The notes beneath the pieces are model-generated. The model was not told the origin of the DNA and ran no database searches. It was given only the letters and a program-made list of their open reading frames with translations. From the IMG/VR virus record IMGVR_UViG_3300042691_023867, positions 1-27,803 of that record: DNA of 27,803 nucleotides; one strand, written 5' to 3'. Positions 1 to 7,617 of this stretch are shown piece after piece. Source of the DNA: a virus. The position numbers and the translations under genes were made by a program. Numbering within the stretch: position 1 is the first letter of the stretch; every line of letters starts with the position of its first letter.

Positions 1-38
1 CTCTGGTGCCCGGTGCGCTCGCTCACTGAGCACCAGAG
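1..38 (-). terminator. Edge hairpin, possible terminator of the leftward late operon
   Basis: Positions 1-9 (CTCTGGTGC) and 30-38 (GCACCAGAG) are perfect inverted repeats with a 20-nt loop that contains the stop codon of the last minus-strand gene. In the minus-strand transcript this would fold at the very end of the last visible gene, as a terminator or 3' protective hairpin might. Whether a T-run follows cannot be seen because the window ends there. The loop is long for an intrinsic terminator. Confidence 0.3.
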
Positions 39-244
39 GGAGGCGAGACGCACGGGCAGGGCTCAAGCTCCGGCGTCTTGGGGTCGTCACAGCAGGTGTG
101 ACAGGGCATTGCACAGGGGCCGTTGAGCGCCGGGCAGCCACAGTCGCCGCCCGACTCGGCCCACCGCCGACCGATCTGCGCGACGCCGGCCATGGCGAAG
201 CAGGCGAGCGAGAGACACACGAGCGTGTCTCCGAGGCGCCTCAC
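23..244 (-). CDS. Small Cys-rich exported or membrane protein, lysis region
   Basis: I do not recognise this 73-residue protein. It has a basic N-terminus, one hydrophobic segment (about residues 7-22) and a C-terminal half with many cysteines and prolines, including a CHTCC motif, which looks like an exported disulfide-stabilised domain. I chose the GTG at 244 because it gives a GTGA overlap with the stop of the upstream gene (stop at 241-243), the pattern used throughout this operon; a GTG at 286 is also open. Cysteines within the hydrophobic segment do not make a canonical lipobox. Being nested behind a membrane-anchored coiled-coil gene suggests an o-spanin-like partner, but this is a guess from position. 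The last codons fall within the edge hairpin. Confidence 0.5.
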   Translation of the reverse strand: MRRLGDTLVCLSLACFAMAGVAQIGRRWAESGGDCGCPALNGPCAMPCHTCCDDPKTPELEPCPCVSPPSGAQ

Positions 245-783
245 GACGCGCCGCCCAGGACCTCGCGAGCCCTCTGTGCGAGCCACTCAGGGGCGGGCTC
301 CCATGAGCACTTGGTCTCGCTGTAGTAGTGAACCTGGGGGCCGGTCGGGGGCACCGCGCAGAGATAGGGGCCAAACGTGTCGGACACACCGACGCACGTC
401 CAGCCGAACGGGTGGATACGGGCCGACTCGCGCTCCTTGGCGATACGAATGCACTCGCGCGCCTCTTCGGCCTCCCGCTCCTTGCGCGCCCTGATCCACT
501 CGCGCGCCTCTTCCATGCGCTGCTGGATCTCGGCCTCACGAGTCGCGTCCCACCAGTCGCGCGACTTCTCCAGTCGCGGCGCGGGCTCCCTCGTCTCCGT
601 GACTCGGGTCTCCACTCGTCGGGCCTGCTGTGCTCCCCAGTAGGCCGATCCGTCAGAGGCTCGAGCGGGAGGGAGCGTGTAGGCGGCCCCTCGCCGGCCC
701 CGGAGGACCATGTAGGCCATGACGAGCATCAGGAGGCCCGGGACCAAGAGCACCAGGGCCGAGAGCGCACCCAGGCGGATCAT
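241..783 (-). CDS. Membrane-anchored coiled-coil protein, possible inner-membrane spanin
   Basis: This 180-residue protein has an N-terminal transmembrane helix (about residues 5-28). A long, highly charged Glu/Arg/Ala helix, probably coiled coil, covers about residues 65-120. A small C-terminal domain follows with three cysteines in WTC, YLC and TKCSW contexts. The ATG at 783 is preferred over a GTG at 804 because it follows a strong AGGAGG ribosome-binding site by about 5 nt and makes an ATGA overlap with the upstream stop. One N-terminal anchor followed by a long periplasmic helix is the architecture of Rz-type i-spanins, and the holin-like gene nearby fits a lysis module. No sequence motif proves it. 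Confidence 0.55.
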   Translation of the reverse strand: MIRLGALSALVLLVPGLLMLVMAYMVLRGRRGAAYTLPPARASDGSAYWGAQQARRVETRVTETREPAPRLEKSRDWWDATREAEIQQRMEEAREWIRARKEREAEEARECIRIAKERESARIHPFGWTCVGVSDTFGPYLCAVPPTGPQVHYYSETKCSWEPAPEWLAQRAREVLGGAS

Positions 784-1319
784 GCGGACCTCCTGCGGGC
801 GCACTGTTCACACCTGGTCGAATGCCCGCTAGCCAGGTCGGCGATCCTCCGCGCGCATTCGATTCCGCAGTCGCACCGCACAACTGCGTAGGCCACCATG
901 CGCGTGTAGCCACCCGGGGTCGTGTATGGCCTGTGTTCGTGGCTCACCACCGACAGGCGCCCAAATCGGGAACCCACGGGAGCCTTCTCCAGCATCTTGC
1001 GCCGGCGGTTGGGCCTAGGCCCGCGCCGCGCGTTGCGACGCTGCTCGGACGCCGTCGTCCAGCGCAGGTTGCCCGGTTCATACCCCTGGTCGTTATCGAT
1101 CCGATCGAGACTCAGCCCGGGCTCTCCGGCTCCAGGGAGCGCGGCGATGTATGCGAAGAAGGCGCCGCGATCAGCTACCCACGCAGCGTGCACGGTGATC
1201 CCGCGACCGCCGTAGTCTGCATATTTGGGGCTCGCGTGATTGGTGCAGCGGTTGATCGCGCCGCAGACAGCCCTCTTGATCTTCTTGGGCCCGCCGCACA
1301 CAGCATTGGCCCCGCTCAC
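780..1319 (-). CDS. HNH homing-endonuclease-like protein with Cys-rich C-terminal domain
   Basis: The 179-residue protein has the hallmark of a widespread phage HNH family. A YGGRGI motif (about residues 36-41) is followed by the core LDRIDNDQGYEPGNLRW (residues 71-87), where the Asp/Asn residues form the metal-binding site. The C-terminal third carries VGSRFGRLSVV and an RCDCG motif plus a second CEQC pair, the small zinc-binding or DNA-binding module often fused to such endonucleases. The GTG start gives a GTGA overlap with the holin-like gene upstream, so it is translationally coupled. It is probably a free-standing selfish homing endonuclease or a DNA-nicking packaging helper; the sequence does not decide between these. 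Confidence 0.8.
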   Translation of the reverse strand: MSGANAVCGGPKKIKRAVCGAINRCTNHASPKYADYGGRGITVHAAWVADRGAFFAYIAALPGAGEPGLSLDRIDNDQGYEPGNLRWTTASEQRRNARRGPRPNRRRKMLEKAPVGSRFGRLSVVSHEHRPYTTPGGYTRMVAYAVVRCDCGIECARRIADLASGHSTRCEQCARRRSA

Positions 1320-1543
1320 TTGACGGCCCCCGCCGCCTCGCTCGTGACGCGGTTATCCCGCGCCGCGCCGAGGCCCAGCCCCGTGAGCACCGCGCCGATC
1401 ACCAGGCCCCAGTTGCAGAGGGTCGCCGGATCGTTGTCCAGCGCGTGGGCCAGTTCAGGGGAGACCACCGCCAGCGCGCCCAGGAGGCCCAGGAGCGTCG
1501 TGCGCCACGAACCCTTCGCCACCGCAGCAAGCTTGTCAGTCAT
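1316..1543 (-). CDS. Holin-like small membrane protein
   Basis: This 75-residue protein has two hydrophobic segments (about residues 13-32 and 44-62) separated by a short polar loop with a DNDPAT motif. It ends in a charged tail containing ARDN. Size, two-helix topology and tail resemble class II holin-like proteins found in many phage lysis cassettes. Holins oligomerise in the inner membrane to time lysis. The ATG at 1543 is preferred over a GTG at 1552 because AGGAAGG lies 8-9 nt upstream. It sits between two coiled-coil membrane proteins and an HNH gene in the candidate lysis region. Other small membrane-protein roles remain possible. Confidence 0.6.
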   Translation of the reverse strand: MTDKLAAVAKGSWRTTLLGLLGALAVVSPELAHALDNDPATLCNWGLVIGAVLTGLGLGAARDNRVTSEAAGAVK

Positions 1544-1595
1544 GGTGAGCACCTTCCTCGGGTGTTGTAGTACTTCAGCCCACCGACCGACCGCT

Positions 1596-1898
1596 CTAGC
1601 GGGTCCGATCCCTCACGGCGTCGAGCTCGAGGGCGCGCAGGCGCTTCTCGTGGTCGGCCTGGACCGACTCCACGCGGGCCGCGTTGCGGTTCGTCTCCTG
1701 CGCGCGCGCCTCGAGCTGATCGAAGCGGCCGAGCACTACGGCGCGGAACTCCCGCAGTTCGGCGGCGACGCTCTGCCCGGTAGCAAGAGAGCCGGCCCCG
1801 CCGCCAGCGACAGCCGTGGAGAGCGCCACGAGGGCAGCGGTAATGATCCCGACCTGCTTGGACTCGGCCTTTCGCTCAAGTCGCGCCGTTTCGCTCAC
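1596..1898 (-). CDS. Small single-span membrane protein with coiled-coil tail
   Basis: The 100-residue product starts with a charged segment. One hydrophobic helix follows (about residues 15-35, with a Gly-rich GGGAG end). A heptad-like helix (about residues 45-95, EFRAVVLGRFDQLEAR and on) rich in Arg, Glu and Ala completes it. The GTG at 1898 is chosen because it lies 2 nt after the TAG of the upstream HNH gene, and residues further upstream look like out-of-frame translation of that gene. No family is recognised with confidence. Location beside the holin-like gene suggests a lysis accessory or second spanin-like component. Confidence 0.55.
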   Translation of the reverse strand: MSETARLERKAESKQVGIITAALVALSTAVAGGGAGSLATGQSVAAELREFRAVVLGRFDQLEARAQETNRNAARVESVQADHEKRLRALELDAVRDRTR

Positions 1899-1900
1899 GC

Positions 1901-2458
1901 CTACGCCCCAATCTGCACTGCGCCATGCACGATGGCGCGCGCGAGGCGCATTACGTCCTCGTGGGTGCCCTCGCCCTTGGCTGCGTTGTAGATCCAGCAA
2001 ACAACCTGAATGTTGTCGGGGACATACCCGCGCTGCGGGCTGATGCGGTCAATAGTTGGCGCAAATGGCCCGCGGCCATTGCGCTCAACCACAAAGGGGA
2101 TGCCTGTGACCTCGCATCGTCCACAGAGAACGCGGCGAATGATGTCCCGCACACACAGGGAAAACGGAACGCCTTTGACGGCAGCGCGCTCCCTAGCGCG
2201 ATTAAACATGCTGCGGCCGCGAAGGAAGCCGGCGCGGCAGCGCGCCTGATCCGTCCATGCCATCGCGCACGCAGAGGAGCACGTTCTCCTTACCTCGTCT
2301 GCGTGGAACCTCTTAGCGCAGGCCACGCACCGCAGCCCCTTCGACGCCATGCGGCTCTTAGCGAGGCCGTACGATGTCCGACAGCGCGGACCGCAGTAGC
2401 GCTTGGTGCGACCGCGCCCGGATTGAACCAGCAGCGTTCCGCACCACCCGCACTTCAT
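1901..2458 (-). CDS. HNH-like endonuclease with N-terminal zinc finger
   Basis: The 185-residue protein opens with a CGWCG...YCGPRC zinc-finger-like module (residues 3-26) and a second CVAC...CSSAC module (about residues 44-65). The C-terminal core has TIDRISPQRGYVPDNIQVVC (about residues 135-154) followed by WIYNAAKG, the ID-R-x-GY-PDN signature of a second phage HNH group distinct from the protein at 780-1319. The ATG start overlaps the upstream stop by one base (TGATG). It is probably a mobile homing endonuclease inserted between lysis-region genes without disrupting the reading chain. The canonical HNH first histidine is not obvious, so activity is uncertain. Confidence 0.7.
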   Translation of the reverse strand: MKCGWCGTLLVQSGRGRTKRYCGPRCRTSYGLAKSRMASKGLRCVACAKRFHADEVRRTCSSACAMAWTDQARCRAGFLRGRSMFNRARERAAVKGVPFSLCVRDIIRRVLCGRCEVTGIPFVVERNGRGPFAPTIDRISPQRGYVPDNIQVVCWIYNAAKGEGTHEDVMRLARAIVHGAVQIGA

Positions 2459-3204
2459 CAGGGCACGTCCGTGTAGTTCCCGCCGCTATCGGCGGCTACG
2501 TCTTGGCAGAACTCACGCCACTGGCCTGACGCCTCAATCCCGAACACGTTGATGGTGGCGTGCTGGGCGTTTGCACTACTGATCATGCGGCGGTGGACGG
2601 CCTCGGCGTCGATCTCGCCGCAGCCCGGCGCCCCGTCCGTGAGGAGCGCCAGGGCCTCTACCTGGCGGTCAGAGAGGGCCAGCGCGCACGCCGGGCCGGT
2701 CCCAGTGCCTCCACCAGCCTGGAGGAGCCGCACCCAGCGGATCGCCTCTACCTTGGCCCCGTCACTGGCAGGACGGAGAGTGGGCCAGAGACGGGTCACG
2801 GTGCAGGAGTAGGAGACCGCGTTGAAGCGGATCGACGGCGGTAGGCCCCGGATGCTCCGCTCGGCCTCCACCTTCGCGCGCGGGAGTCGGCGGGAGCGCA
2901 TGGAGCCCGACACGTCGAGCACGTAGACCAGAGTCCCGTTCTCCGACTCGATCTCCTCACCGAAGAAGACCGGAGGGGGCTCGTCGCGCGGGTCGTCCTC
3001 GACGGGCGGGAGTGGGACGACTCCGTCAGGCCGGCGGAAGCGGTCCGGGGCGGTCAGGGTCGTGGACGCGACTGGTGCGTAGGCCGAGGGGTGGACTGGA
3101 AGGTCCAGAGTCGGGTCGGGGAGGTCCTGAGCTCGGGCCACGGTCCAGAGGAGCAGCCCAGCGGTGAGGAGCGCCTCTACCCACCAGCCGCGCCAGGGGG
3201 TCAA
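2458..3204 (-). CDS. Exported von Willebrand factor A (VWA) domain protein
   Basis: The 248-residue protein begins with a signal peptide (residues 1-25, hydrophobic LLTAGLLLW then ARA). A Pro-rich linker follows, then a VWA fold (about residues 90-248). The metal-ion-dependent adhesion site is complete: DVSGS at 97-101, the Thr in GGGTGTG (about residues 165-170) and LTDG at 188-191. The closing GGNY resembles the last VWA strand. VWA domains bind protein ligands through the coordinated metal ion. A TTG start makes a TTGA overlap with the metalloprotease-like lipoprotein upstream, so the two are made together. Such a protein is unusual next to phage lysis genes. Adhesion, protease regulation or envelope targeting are possible roles, all inferred. 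Confidence 0.8.
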   Translation of the reverse strand: MTPWRGWWVEALLTAGLLLWTVARAQDLPDPTLDLPVHPSAYAPVASTTLTAPDRFRRPDGVVPLPPVEDDPRDEPPPVFFGEEIESENGTLVYVLDVSGSMRSRRLPRAKVEAERSIRGLPPSIRFNAVSYSCTVTRLWPTLRPASDGAKVEAIRWVRLLQAGGGTGTGPACALALSDRQVEALALLTDGAPGCGEIDAEAVHRRMISSANAQHATINVFGIEASGQWREFCQDVAADSGGNYTDVP

Positions 3205-3662
3205 TGGCCCGCTCGCGGGTCTTGCGACGTTACGTGGCCCATTTCGTGGACGAGCGCCGGGAGAAGTGGCGTCGTCTCGTGCGGCGCCATGCGGAACGCG
3301 ACCTGAATCCAGCCCTTCATGTCGGTCATTCCGCGCGCCAGTCCAGTGGGGCTCGCGGAAGTGGAGAACGAGCCCGGGTCACGGATCACCACTTCGAAGT
3401 GGGGCGGGACTCCGGCGGCGTCGATCTCCAGTAGTGACTCAGTGAGCAGAGGGTCTCTGAGCCACTTCGGCGCCCAGACCAGCACGCCGCGACTAGTGCG
3501 GACGTGCCGGCCCGGGGAGCGGTCAGCAGTGGGGGCCGAGTAGCACGAGGGCCGGGAGTCGGAGCACCCCAGCGCGAGCAGGCCCACCAGGCACGCCGCC
3601 ACGAGCACGCGGGAGAGCGTGTCGGAGAGGGCGCCGGAGCGGATCTGGTCGCGCTGGGTCAT
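3201..3662 (-). CDS. Zincin-like (HExxH) outer-membrane lipoprotein
   Basis: The 153-residue protein has a type II signal peptide: basic N-terminus, hydrophobic LVAACLVGLLALGC, predicted lipidated Cys33, then Ser at +2, favouring the outer membrane. Near the C-terminus is an HEMGH zinc-protease motif (His139, Glu140, His143) preceded by a hydrophobic PALV helix. The protein stops ten residues later at His153. Asp148 or His153 could be the third ligand; no classic Met-turn is present. The ATG at 3662 lies 4 nt after the upstream TAG and gives a complete signal peptide, better than an upstream start at 3680. It is coupled to the VWA gene. Possible roles include envelope degradation or superinfection exclusion, inferred only. 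Confidence 0.7.
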   Translation of the reverse strand: MTQRDQIRSGALSDTLSRVLVAACLVGLLALGCSDSRPSCYSAPTADRSPGRHVRTSRGVLVWAPKWLRDPLLTESLLEIDAAGVPPHFEVVIRDPGSFSTSASPTGLARGMTDMKGWIQVAFRMAPHETTPLLPALVHEMGHVTSQDPRAGH

Positions 3663-3666
3663 GGCG

Positions 3667-4740
3667 CTAGTTCGTCTCAAAGCGGATGTTGGAGATCAGC
3701 AGTTCCTTGGTGCTGCCGGCCGCCACGTCGTTGACGTGGCAGGCGGTCCCGAGCGCCTGAGTGGCCGTCGGGAGGTTCGTGGTGTGGGTCGCGACGAGAG
3801 TGCCGTTCACGTAGAAGGCGATCGAAGCGCTGTTGGTCGCGTCGATCATGAGCACGTAGCGCGTGCTCACGGCGATAGCCGAAGTGGTCGTGGTCTCAGT
3901 GCCCGTGTCGGCGCCGCCGTCGTTCGTCACCACGCGCCAGAAGGCCGTGGCGTCCACCGTCGGCGCGTAGCGGAAGGCCATGACGTGCGCGCCCGTCGGG
4001 CTGTCCGCTGCCGCGAGCGAGGCGCTGGCCATGCCGACCCACAGGCGCTCCGTCGCGATCGGGAGCACCGCGCCCGTCTTGATGACGAAGGTCACGATCG
4101 GGCCGTTTTCGGTCTTGGTCACTTCGGTCGTCGCGATGTCGATCCCGGCCGTGGCCGTGTCCGCGCTCAACTGAACGTAGTGACCAGTCGAGTCGGAGAC
4201 GTTGGAGGCCGTACCCGAGAGCGTGTGAGTCGGGGTGCCGCCCACCGCCGTGAGGGTCGCGCCCGTGCCGGGCGTCTTGTGGGCGCCGAACACACGGCGC
4301 GGGTAGGAAGCGTAAATTGAGCCGTAGCCGGTTCCGCCGTTGGTGGCCTTGATCCACCCGGCGGCGCTACGGGCCAGGCCGGTATCGTTGGTCCCGGTCA
4401 CCGCGGCAGTCGTGCTCCACGAGATATTCCCGCCGCTAGCAAGAGTCAGGACGCCGCCGCCGATCGCGTTGAGTTGTGCGCTCAGCGTCGCGCCGTCGCG
4501 GGCGCCGATCGTCTGCGCCCTGATCGGCGCGTAGCCAGAGTCATCACCTTCGCGCACATCCATGGTGCCGGTGGCAAGCTCCAGCCTTACGCCGCTCGTC
4601 GTGGCCGCGCCGAGGATCACCGCATCGGGGGCGAGGAGCGTGCCACTCACTGCCGTGGTGGTCTCCGAAGAGGAGCCCACGTTGATCCCGAACTTCGCCA
4701 GGACGGCAGAAGCCAGGGCAAAGACCTTCCCGGGGCCCAC
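3667..4740 (-). CDS. Tail fibre or receptor-binding protein with lectin-like C-terminal domain
   Basis: This protein of about 357 residues starts with a short hydrophobic helix. Ala/Gly/Thr-rich beta-repeat sequence follows up to about residue 150 (ATTSG, GGNISW, GGTGYG motifs typical of phage fibres). The C-terminal beta-sandwich of about 190 residues includes FYVNGTLVATHTTNLP near the end, a signature of concanavalin-A-like domains in phage tail proteins. Such domains bind host glycans or shape the fibre tip. The GTG at 4740 overlaps the upstream TAG by one base (TAGTG); a GTG at 4752 is an in-frame alternative. It is the last of the fibre genes before the lysis region. Structural role is likely; the receptor is unknown. 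Confidence 0.65.
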   Translation of the reverse strand: MGPGKVFALASAVLAKFGINVGSSSETTTAVSGTLLAPDAVILGAATTSGVRLELATGTMDVREGDDSGYAPIRAQTIGARDGATLSAQLNAIGGGVLTLASGGNISWSTTAAVTGTNDTGLARSAAGWIKATNGGTGYGSIYASYPRRVFGAHKTPGTGATLTAVGGTPTHTLSGTASNVSDSTGHYVQLSADTATAGIDIATTEVTKTENGPIVTFVIKTGAVLPIATERLWVGMASASLAAADSPTGAHVMAFRYAPTVDATAFWRVVTNDGGADTGTETTTTSAIAVSTRYVLMIDATNSASIAFYVNGTLVATHTTNLPTATQALGTACHVNDVAAGSTKELLISNIRFETN

Positions 4741-5153
4741 TAGGCCACCCACGTACGGATATCGACCGTACCGGACGAGGGGGCCGCCATGCGGACCTCG
4801 TAGGAGTCGGCCGCGCCCGCGTCGAAGATCAGGACCTGAGTCCAGTAGTCGCCCGACCCGTCGGTGCGGTAGCTCGTGGCCGTAGCGGTCTGAGCACCGG
4901 GGGCCGCGATCCCGATCGGCGTCGCGTCCTCGTCGTAGAGCACGGCCACGAGCGCGACCGTCGCCGCCGCCACGCTCATGCGGCAGTGGACGAAGATCGA
5001 AGTGCGCCCGTGGGTCTCCACGAGGGAGTTGACCGCAGCGTCCAGGGCCGTTGAGTCGGCGCTAGAGCGGTCCGTGACGTAGGCCGTCGCGGCGCGCGCG
5101 TCGGCGCCAGTGTCGGCCTGCTGCCTGTAGACCTCAAACGTGTCCTGGCTCAC
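4740..5153 (-). CDS. Small tail or fibre-associated structural protein
   Basis: The 137-residue protein is mostly predicted beta-strand, with Ala/Val/Thr-rich stretches, a YRTDGSGDYW loop and a C-terminal DIRTWVA end. I do not recognise a family. The GTG at 5153 is preferred because AAAGGGG lies about 8 nt upstream and because the open frame further upstream translates Arg/Ser-rich sequence overlapping the end of the previous gene and an AT-richer gap. It sits between the large fibre protein and the lectin-like fibre protein, so an accessory fibre subunit or adaptor is most likely. Confidence 0.55.
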   Translation of the reverse strand: MSQDTFEVYRQQADTGADARAATAYVTDRSSADSTALDAAVNSLVETHGRTSIFVHCRMSVAAATVALVAVLYDEDATPIGIAAPGAQTATATSYRTDGSGDYWTQVLIFDAGAADSYEVRMAAPSSGTVDIRTWVA

Positions 5154-5220
5154 TGTTGAGCCCCTTTCTGCCCGGGAGTTATCCGGGAAATGTTCTTTGT
5201 TCTTAGCCGGGGGGTCTGAC
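5154..5220 (-). other. Intergenic gap with small hairpin before the small fibre gene
   Basis: This is one of the few non-coding gaps in the tail region and is less GC-rich than its surroundings (a run such as GTTCTTTGTTCTTAG on the plus strand). CCCGG at 5171-5175 and CCGGG at 5183-5187 can form a 5-bp stem with a 7-nt loop upstream of the next gene's ribosome-binding site. No clear promoter boxes are visible. It may hold a weak promoter or insulate the two fibre genes. Confidence 0.25.
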
Positions 5221-7617
5221 TTACCACCCGCTGATCGGCAGCCGAATGTGGACCTGGATGACGTCGTTGGCCCCATACGTGAAAGGAACCGTCGACGAAA
5301 GCTGCGCCATGGCCCCCGCCACGCCACCCGCGTCGTTGGCGACCTTCAGGATTATGTTGTTGGCGGATATGTCGTAGTACGCCAAGCCCATACGGATGAT
5401 GTCTACCGCCGCGTCGTCGATGGTTTCAAATGTTCCCACCAACACGTGGTCGTAGGACGGCCCGGGAACTGTGAGCTTGGCCTCGTCTACCGTCTCGGAG
5501 TTCGGGATTCCCAGCGTGAGGTTGCCACCGACGCCCGGAGCGCCCGAAAGCAAAATGAGGATGTCCGAATACTGCATGTCGTTCACGCGGTGCGTGAACC
5601 CGGTGTAGGTCGTGTTGGTGGTCCAGTTGCCCGTAGGGGTGAACGCGGCCCGGTCCGTGATCGTCCCGCCGCCGACGTCGCTCAGGTAGGCCAGGGTGTT
5701 GTCTGAGTTGTCGTCTGCGCGCTTCCAAATAGGCCGGTGTGAAGTGGCCGAGTCGAAGCGGAAGCCAGCAGTTCCGTCGGGAATGTTGTCCGTGACCGTG
5801 TCGGTGAACTCGAGCGTCGTCGGATCAAGGCGCCCGGTCACCGTGAGCTTGCCGGTGACGACAGTGCCGCCCTCACCGAACGAGAGGCGCGGCGAGGACT
5901 GGATAACACCCGCCGAGTTGGTGGGGTAGAAGTTGACCATGCCGGCCGCCGCGCGCATGACGACGCCGCTCGTGACGGTGCCGTACTGCTGGCTCGGGGT
6001 GCCGAAGCCGATCTGGCTGTGAGAGGGGAAGGCCAGCGTGGCCTTCTGCGCCTCGGTCGTCGAGGCCGTCCCTGCGACGAGTTGCGCCGTGCTCACGTTC
6101 GGCGGCAGGAAGACCACCGAACCCGTGCCCATGGCGTGCGCGTCGGGCGAATTGTACTGGTAGGGGGTGAACCCGGTCCAGGTGCCGTCTCCCGAGGCAA
6201 TGGCCGCGAAGTGGCCCACCTGTGGGGCGTTGGCAATGTTGCGCCGGTCCTCGTCCGTCGGTGTCGCGGTCACCGTCGGGTCGCGCTGCCCGGTCGTCGT
6301 GGCCGTGGCCTTCAGAATGATGTTCGGGACGGCCAGGCAGGTCGTTGAGTGGGGATACTGCGCCTTGCCGTTCTGCCCGCCCACCGTGGGCTGCCGAAGG
6401 ATCGTCCCGCCCTGGAACGTCTTGAGCAGTTCCCCGAGCGGCGGGACGACAACAGGGCCGGGGATCGGCGGCGGCGGGGTGAACGGCCCGGTGTCGCCGG
6501 GATCGCGGCGCACCAGCTCGTCGCCAGGCGGGAGCGGCGGCGGTTGAAGCGGCGGGGGCTGGGGAGGCGGCGGGAAGGGCGGCAGGGGCTTGGTGAAGTC
6601 GCGCTTGACGAGGTACTCGTCAGTCGGGTCGGGCGGCGGAATGAAGAACGAGCAGGACGAGTGGACCTTGAACTCAGACCCGTCGAACCGAATGTGAGCG
6701 GCCACCGGCTGCGGGAGGTCAATGGCTCCCGTCGGGTAGGGCTCGCCGTCGAAGTCGAGCGGTCCGTCTCCCTGCGGGCCACAGAAGTAGGCGCCCGTAG
6801 AGATATGGCCCGGTTTGATCGGGATACCGCCCAGGTTCCGGATCGCGCCGTGGCGACAGAACGGGGTGCCCGTCATCAGTGGGCCGCCGAACCCGGTGGA
6901 GAGGTAGGCGCCCTCGTTCCGCCCGTAGTCCACGACGAGGCCGCCGCCGCCCGTCGCGTCGTTCCTGCCCGCCGCGCCGAACTGCCACGCCGTGTGCCCG
7001 TCCTCGAGCACGGCGAGGAAGGACTGGAGCCGAGCCGAGACGGAGGGCTTGCCCTCGGCGTCGACGTCATAGACGAACGTGCCATAGGAGGGATCGGAGC
7101 CCTCCTCGTTCACAGCGACGAGGTAGCCGAGCCAGTCCGGGTGTAGCGTCTCCTGCTGGCTGTACTCGTCAGTTCCGGCCGTGACGATCCCGGTGTGCCC
7201 CTTCGGGAACTTCGGAGCCCCGCCGCCAAGGTCGGGAATGGCCGGGCTCTTGGACCGGAAGCGGGTGTCTGCGATCGGTTCGGCGCCGGCCTTGAAGATC
7301 GGGAGCCAGCCGCCGCCAGCCGCAGCCTTGTCGGCCTGCGTCTGCGTGCCCGAGCTCGCGGCGGGGGAGCCCTGCGAGACCACGCCGGGGCCGGTGAGAA
7401 ACCAGGTGTGGAGGAACTCGCGCGCGCCGGCCACCTCTTCCCACAGCAGCCCGCCCGAGATATCGCCGTAGGTCTGGCCCGCCGGGGTGAAGTTGTCGCC
7501 CTCGGCCGGGTGGAGCCGCACGGACGCCATGCGCCGACGCCCCTTGACGGAGAACGTCGGGTCATGGTGCTGGAGCGGCCAGATCCCGCCCTCTGTCCAG
7601 TCGGTGATATCGCTCAC
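5221..7617 (-). CDS. Large tail fibre or tip protein with proline-rich hinge
   Basis: The 798-residue protein has an N-terminal half (about residues 1-335) that is Gly- and aromatic-rich with a mixed beta look. A striking proline-rich hinge (about residues 345-400, with repeated PPP and PPL blocks) follows. The C-terminal half is fibre-like, containing GKLTVTGRLDPTTLEFTDT and GTAGFRFDS motifs of the kind seen in phage tail and head fibres, and ends in a beta-rich domain. The GTG start forms a GTGA overlap with the hub-like gene upstream. Length, order after the hub gene and repeats support a host-contact fibre. No enzymatic motif is visible. The hinge may let the distal domain swing. Confidence 0.7.
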   Translation of the reverse strand: MSDITDWTEGGIWPLQHHDPTFSVKGRRRMASVRLHPAEGDNFTPAGQTYGDISGGLLWEEVAGAREFLHTWFLTGPGVVSQGSPAASSGTQTQADKAAAGGGWLPIFKAGAEPIADTRFRSKSPAIPDLGGGAPKFPKGHTGIVTAGTDEYSQQETLHPDWLGYLVAVNEEGSDPSYGTFVYDVDAEGKPSVSARLQSFLAVLEDGHTAWQFGAAGRNDATGGGGLVVDYGRNEGAYLSTGFGGPLMTGTPFCRHGAIRNLGGIPIKPGHISTGAYFCGPQGDGPLDFDGEPYPTGAIDLPQPVAAHIRFDGSEFKVHSSCSFFIPPPDPTDEYLVKRDFTKPLPPFPPPPQPPPLQPPPLPPGDELVRRDPGDTGPFTPPPPIPGPVVVPPLGELLKTFQGGTILRQPTVGGQNGKAQYPHSTTCLAVPNIILKATATTTGQRDPTVTATPTDEDRRNIANAPQVGHFAAIASGDGTWTGFTPYQYNSPDAHAMGTGSVVFLPPNVSTAQLVAGTASTTEAQKATLAFPSHSQIGFGTPSQQYGTVTSGVVMRAAAGMVNFYPTNSAGVIQSSPRLSFGEGGTVVTGKLTVTGRLDPTTLEFTDTVTDNIPDGTAGFRFDSATSHRPIWKRADDNSDNTLAYLSDVGGGTITDRAAFTPTGNWTTNTTYTGFTHRVNDMQYSDILILLSGAPGVGGNLTLGIPNSETVDEAKLTVPGPSYDHVLVGTFETIDDAAVDIIRMGLAYYDISANNIILKVANDAGGVAGAMAQLSSTVPFTYGANDVIQVHIRLPISGW
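6554..6588 (+). other. G-quadruplex-capable G-tract cluster in fibre-gene template strand
   Basis: On the plus strand, which is the template for the fibre gene, runs of five, four, three, three and four guanines occur within 35 bases, separated by 2, 7, 2 and 5 bases. This meets the usual G-quadruplex pattern. It encodes part of the proline-rich hinge (CCN codons on the coding strand), which may be the whole explanation. Confidence 0.45.

Noticed and set aside
10-34. Resemblance of the edge sequence (GCGCTCGCTCACTGAG) to a parvovirus terminal repeat element
   Set aside because: The short GC-rich match is likely chance; there is no parvovirus-like gene and the surrounding genes are clearly tailed-phage genes.
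822-1991. A 389-codon plus-strand open frame across the lysis region
   Set aside because: It crosses several recognisable minus-strand genes (HNH, holin-like) and its own sequence is low-complexity Ala/Pro/Arg.
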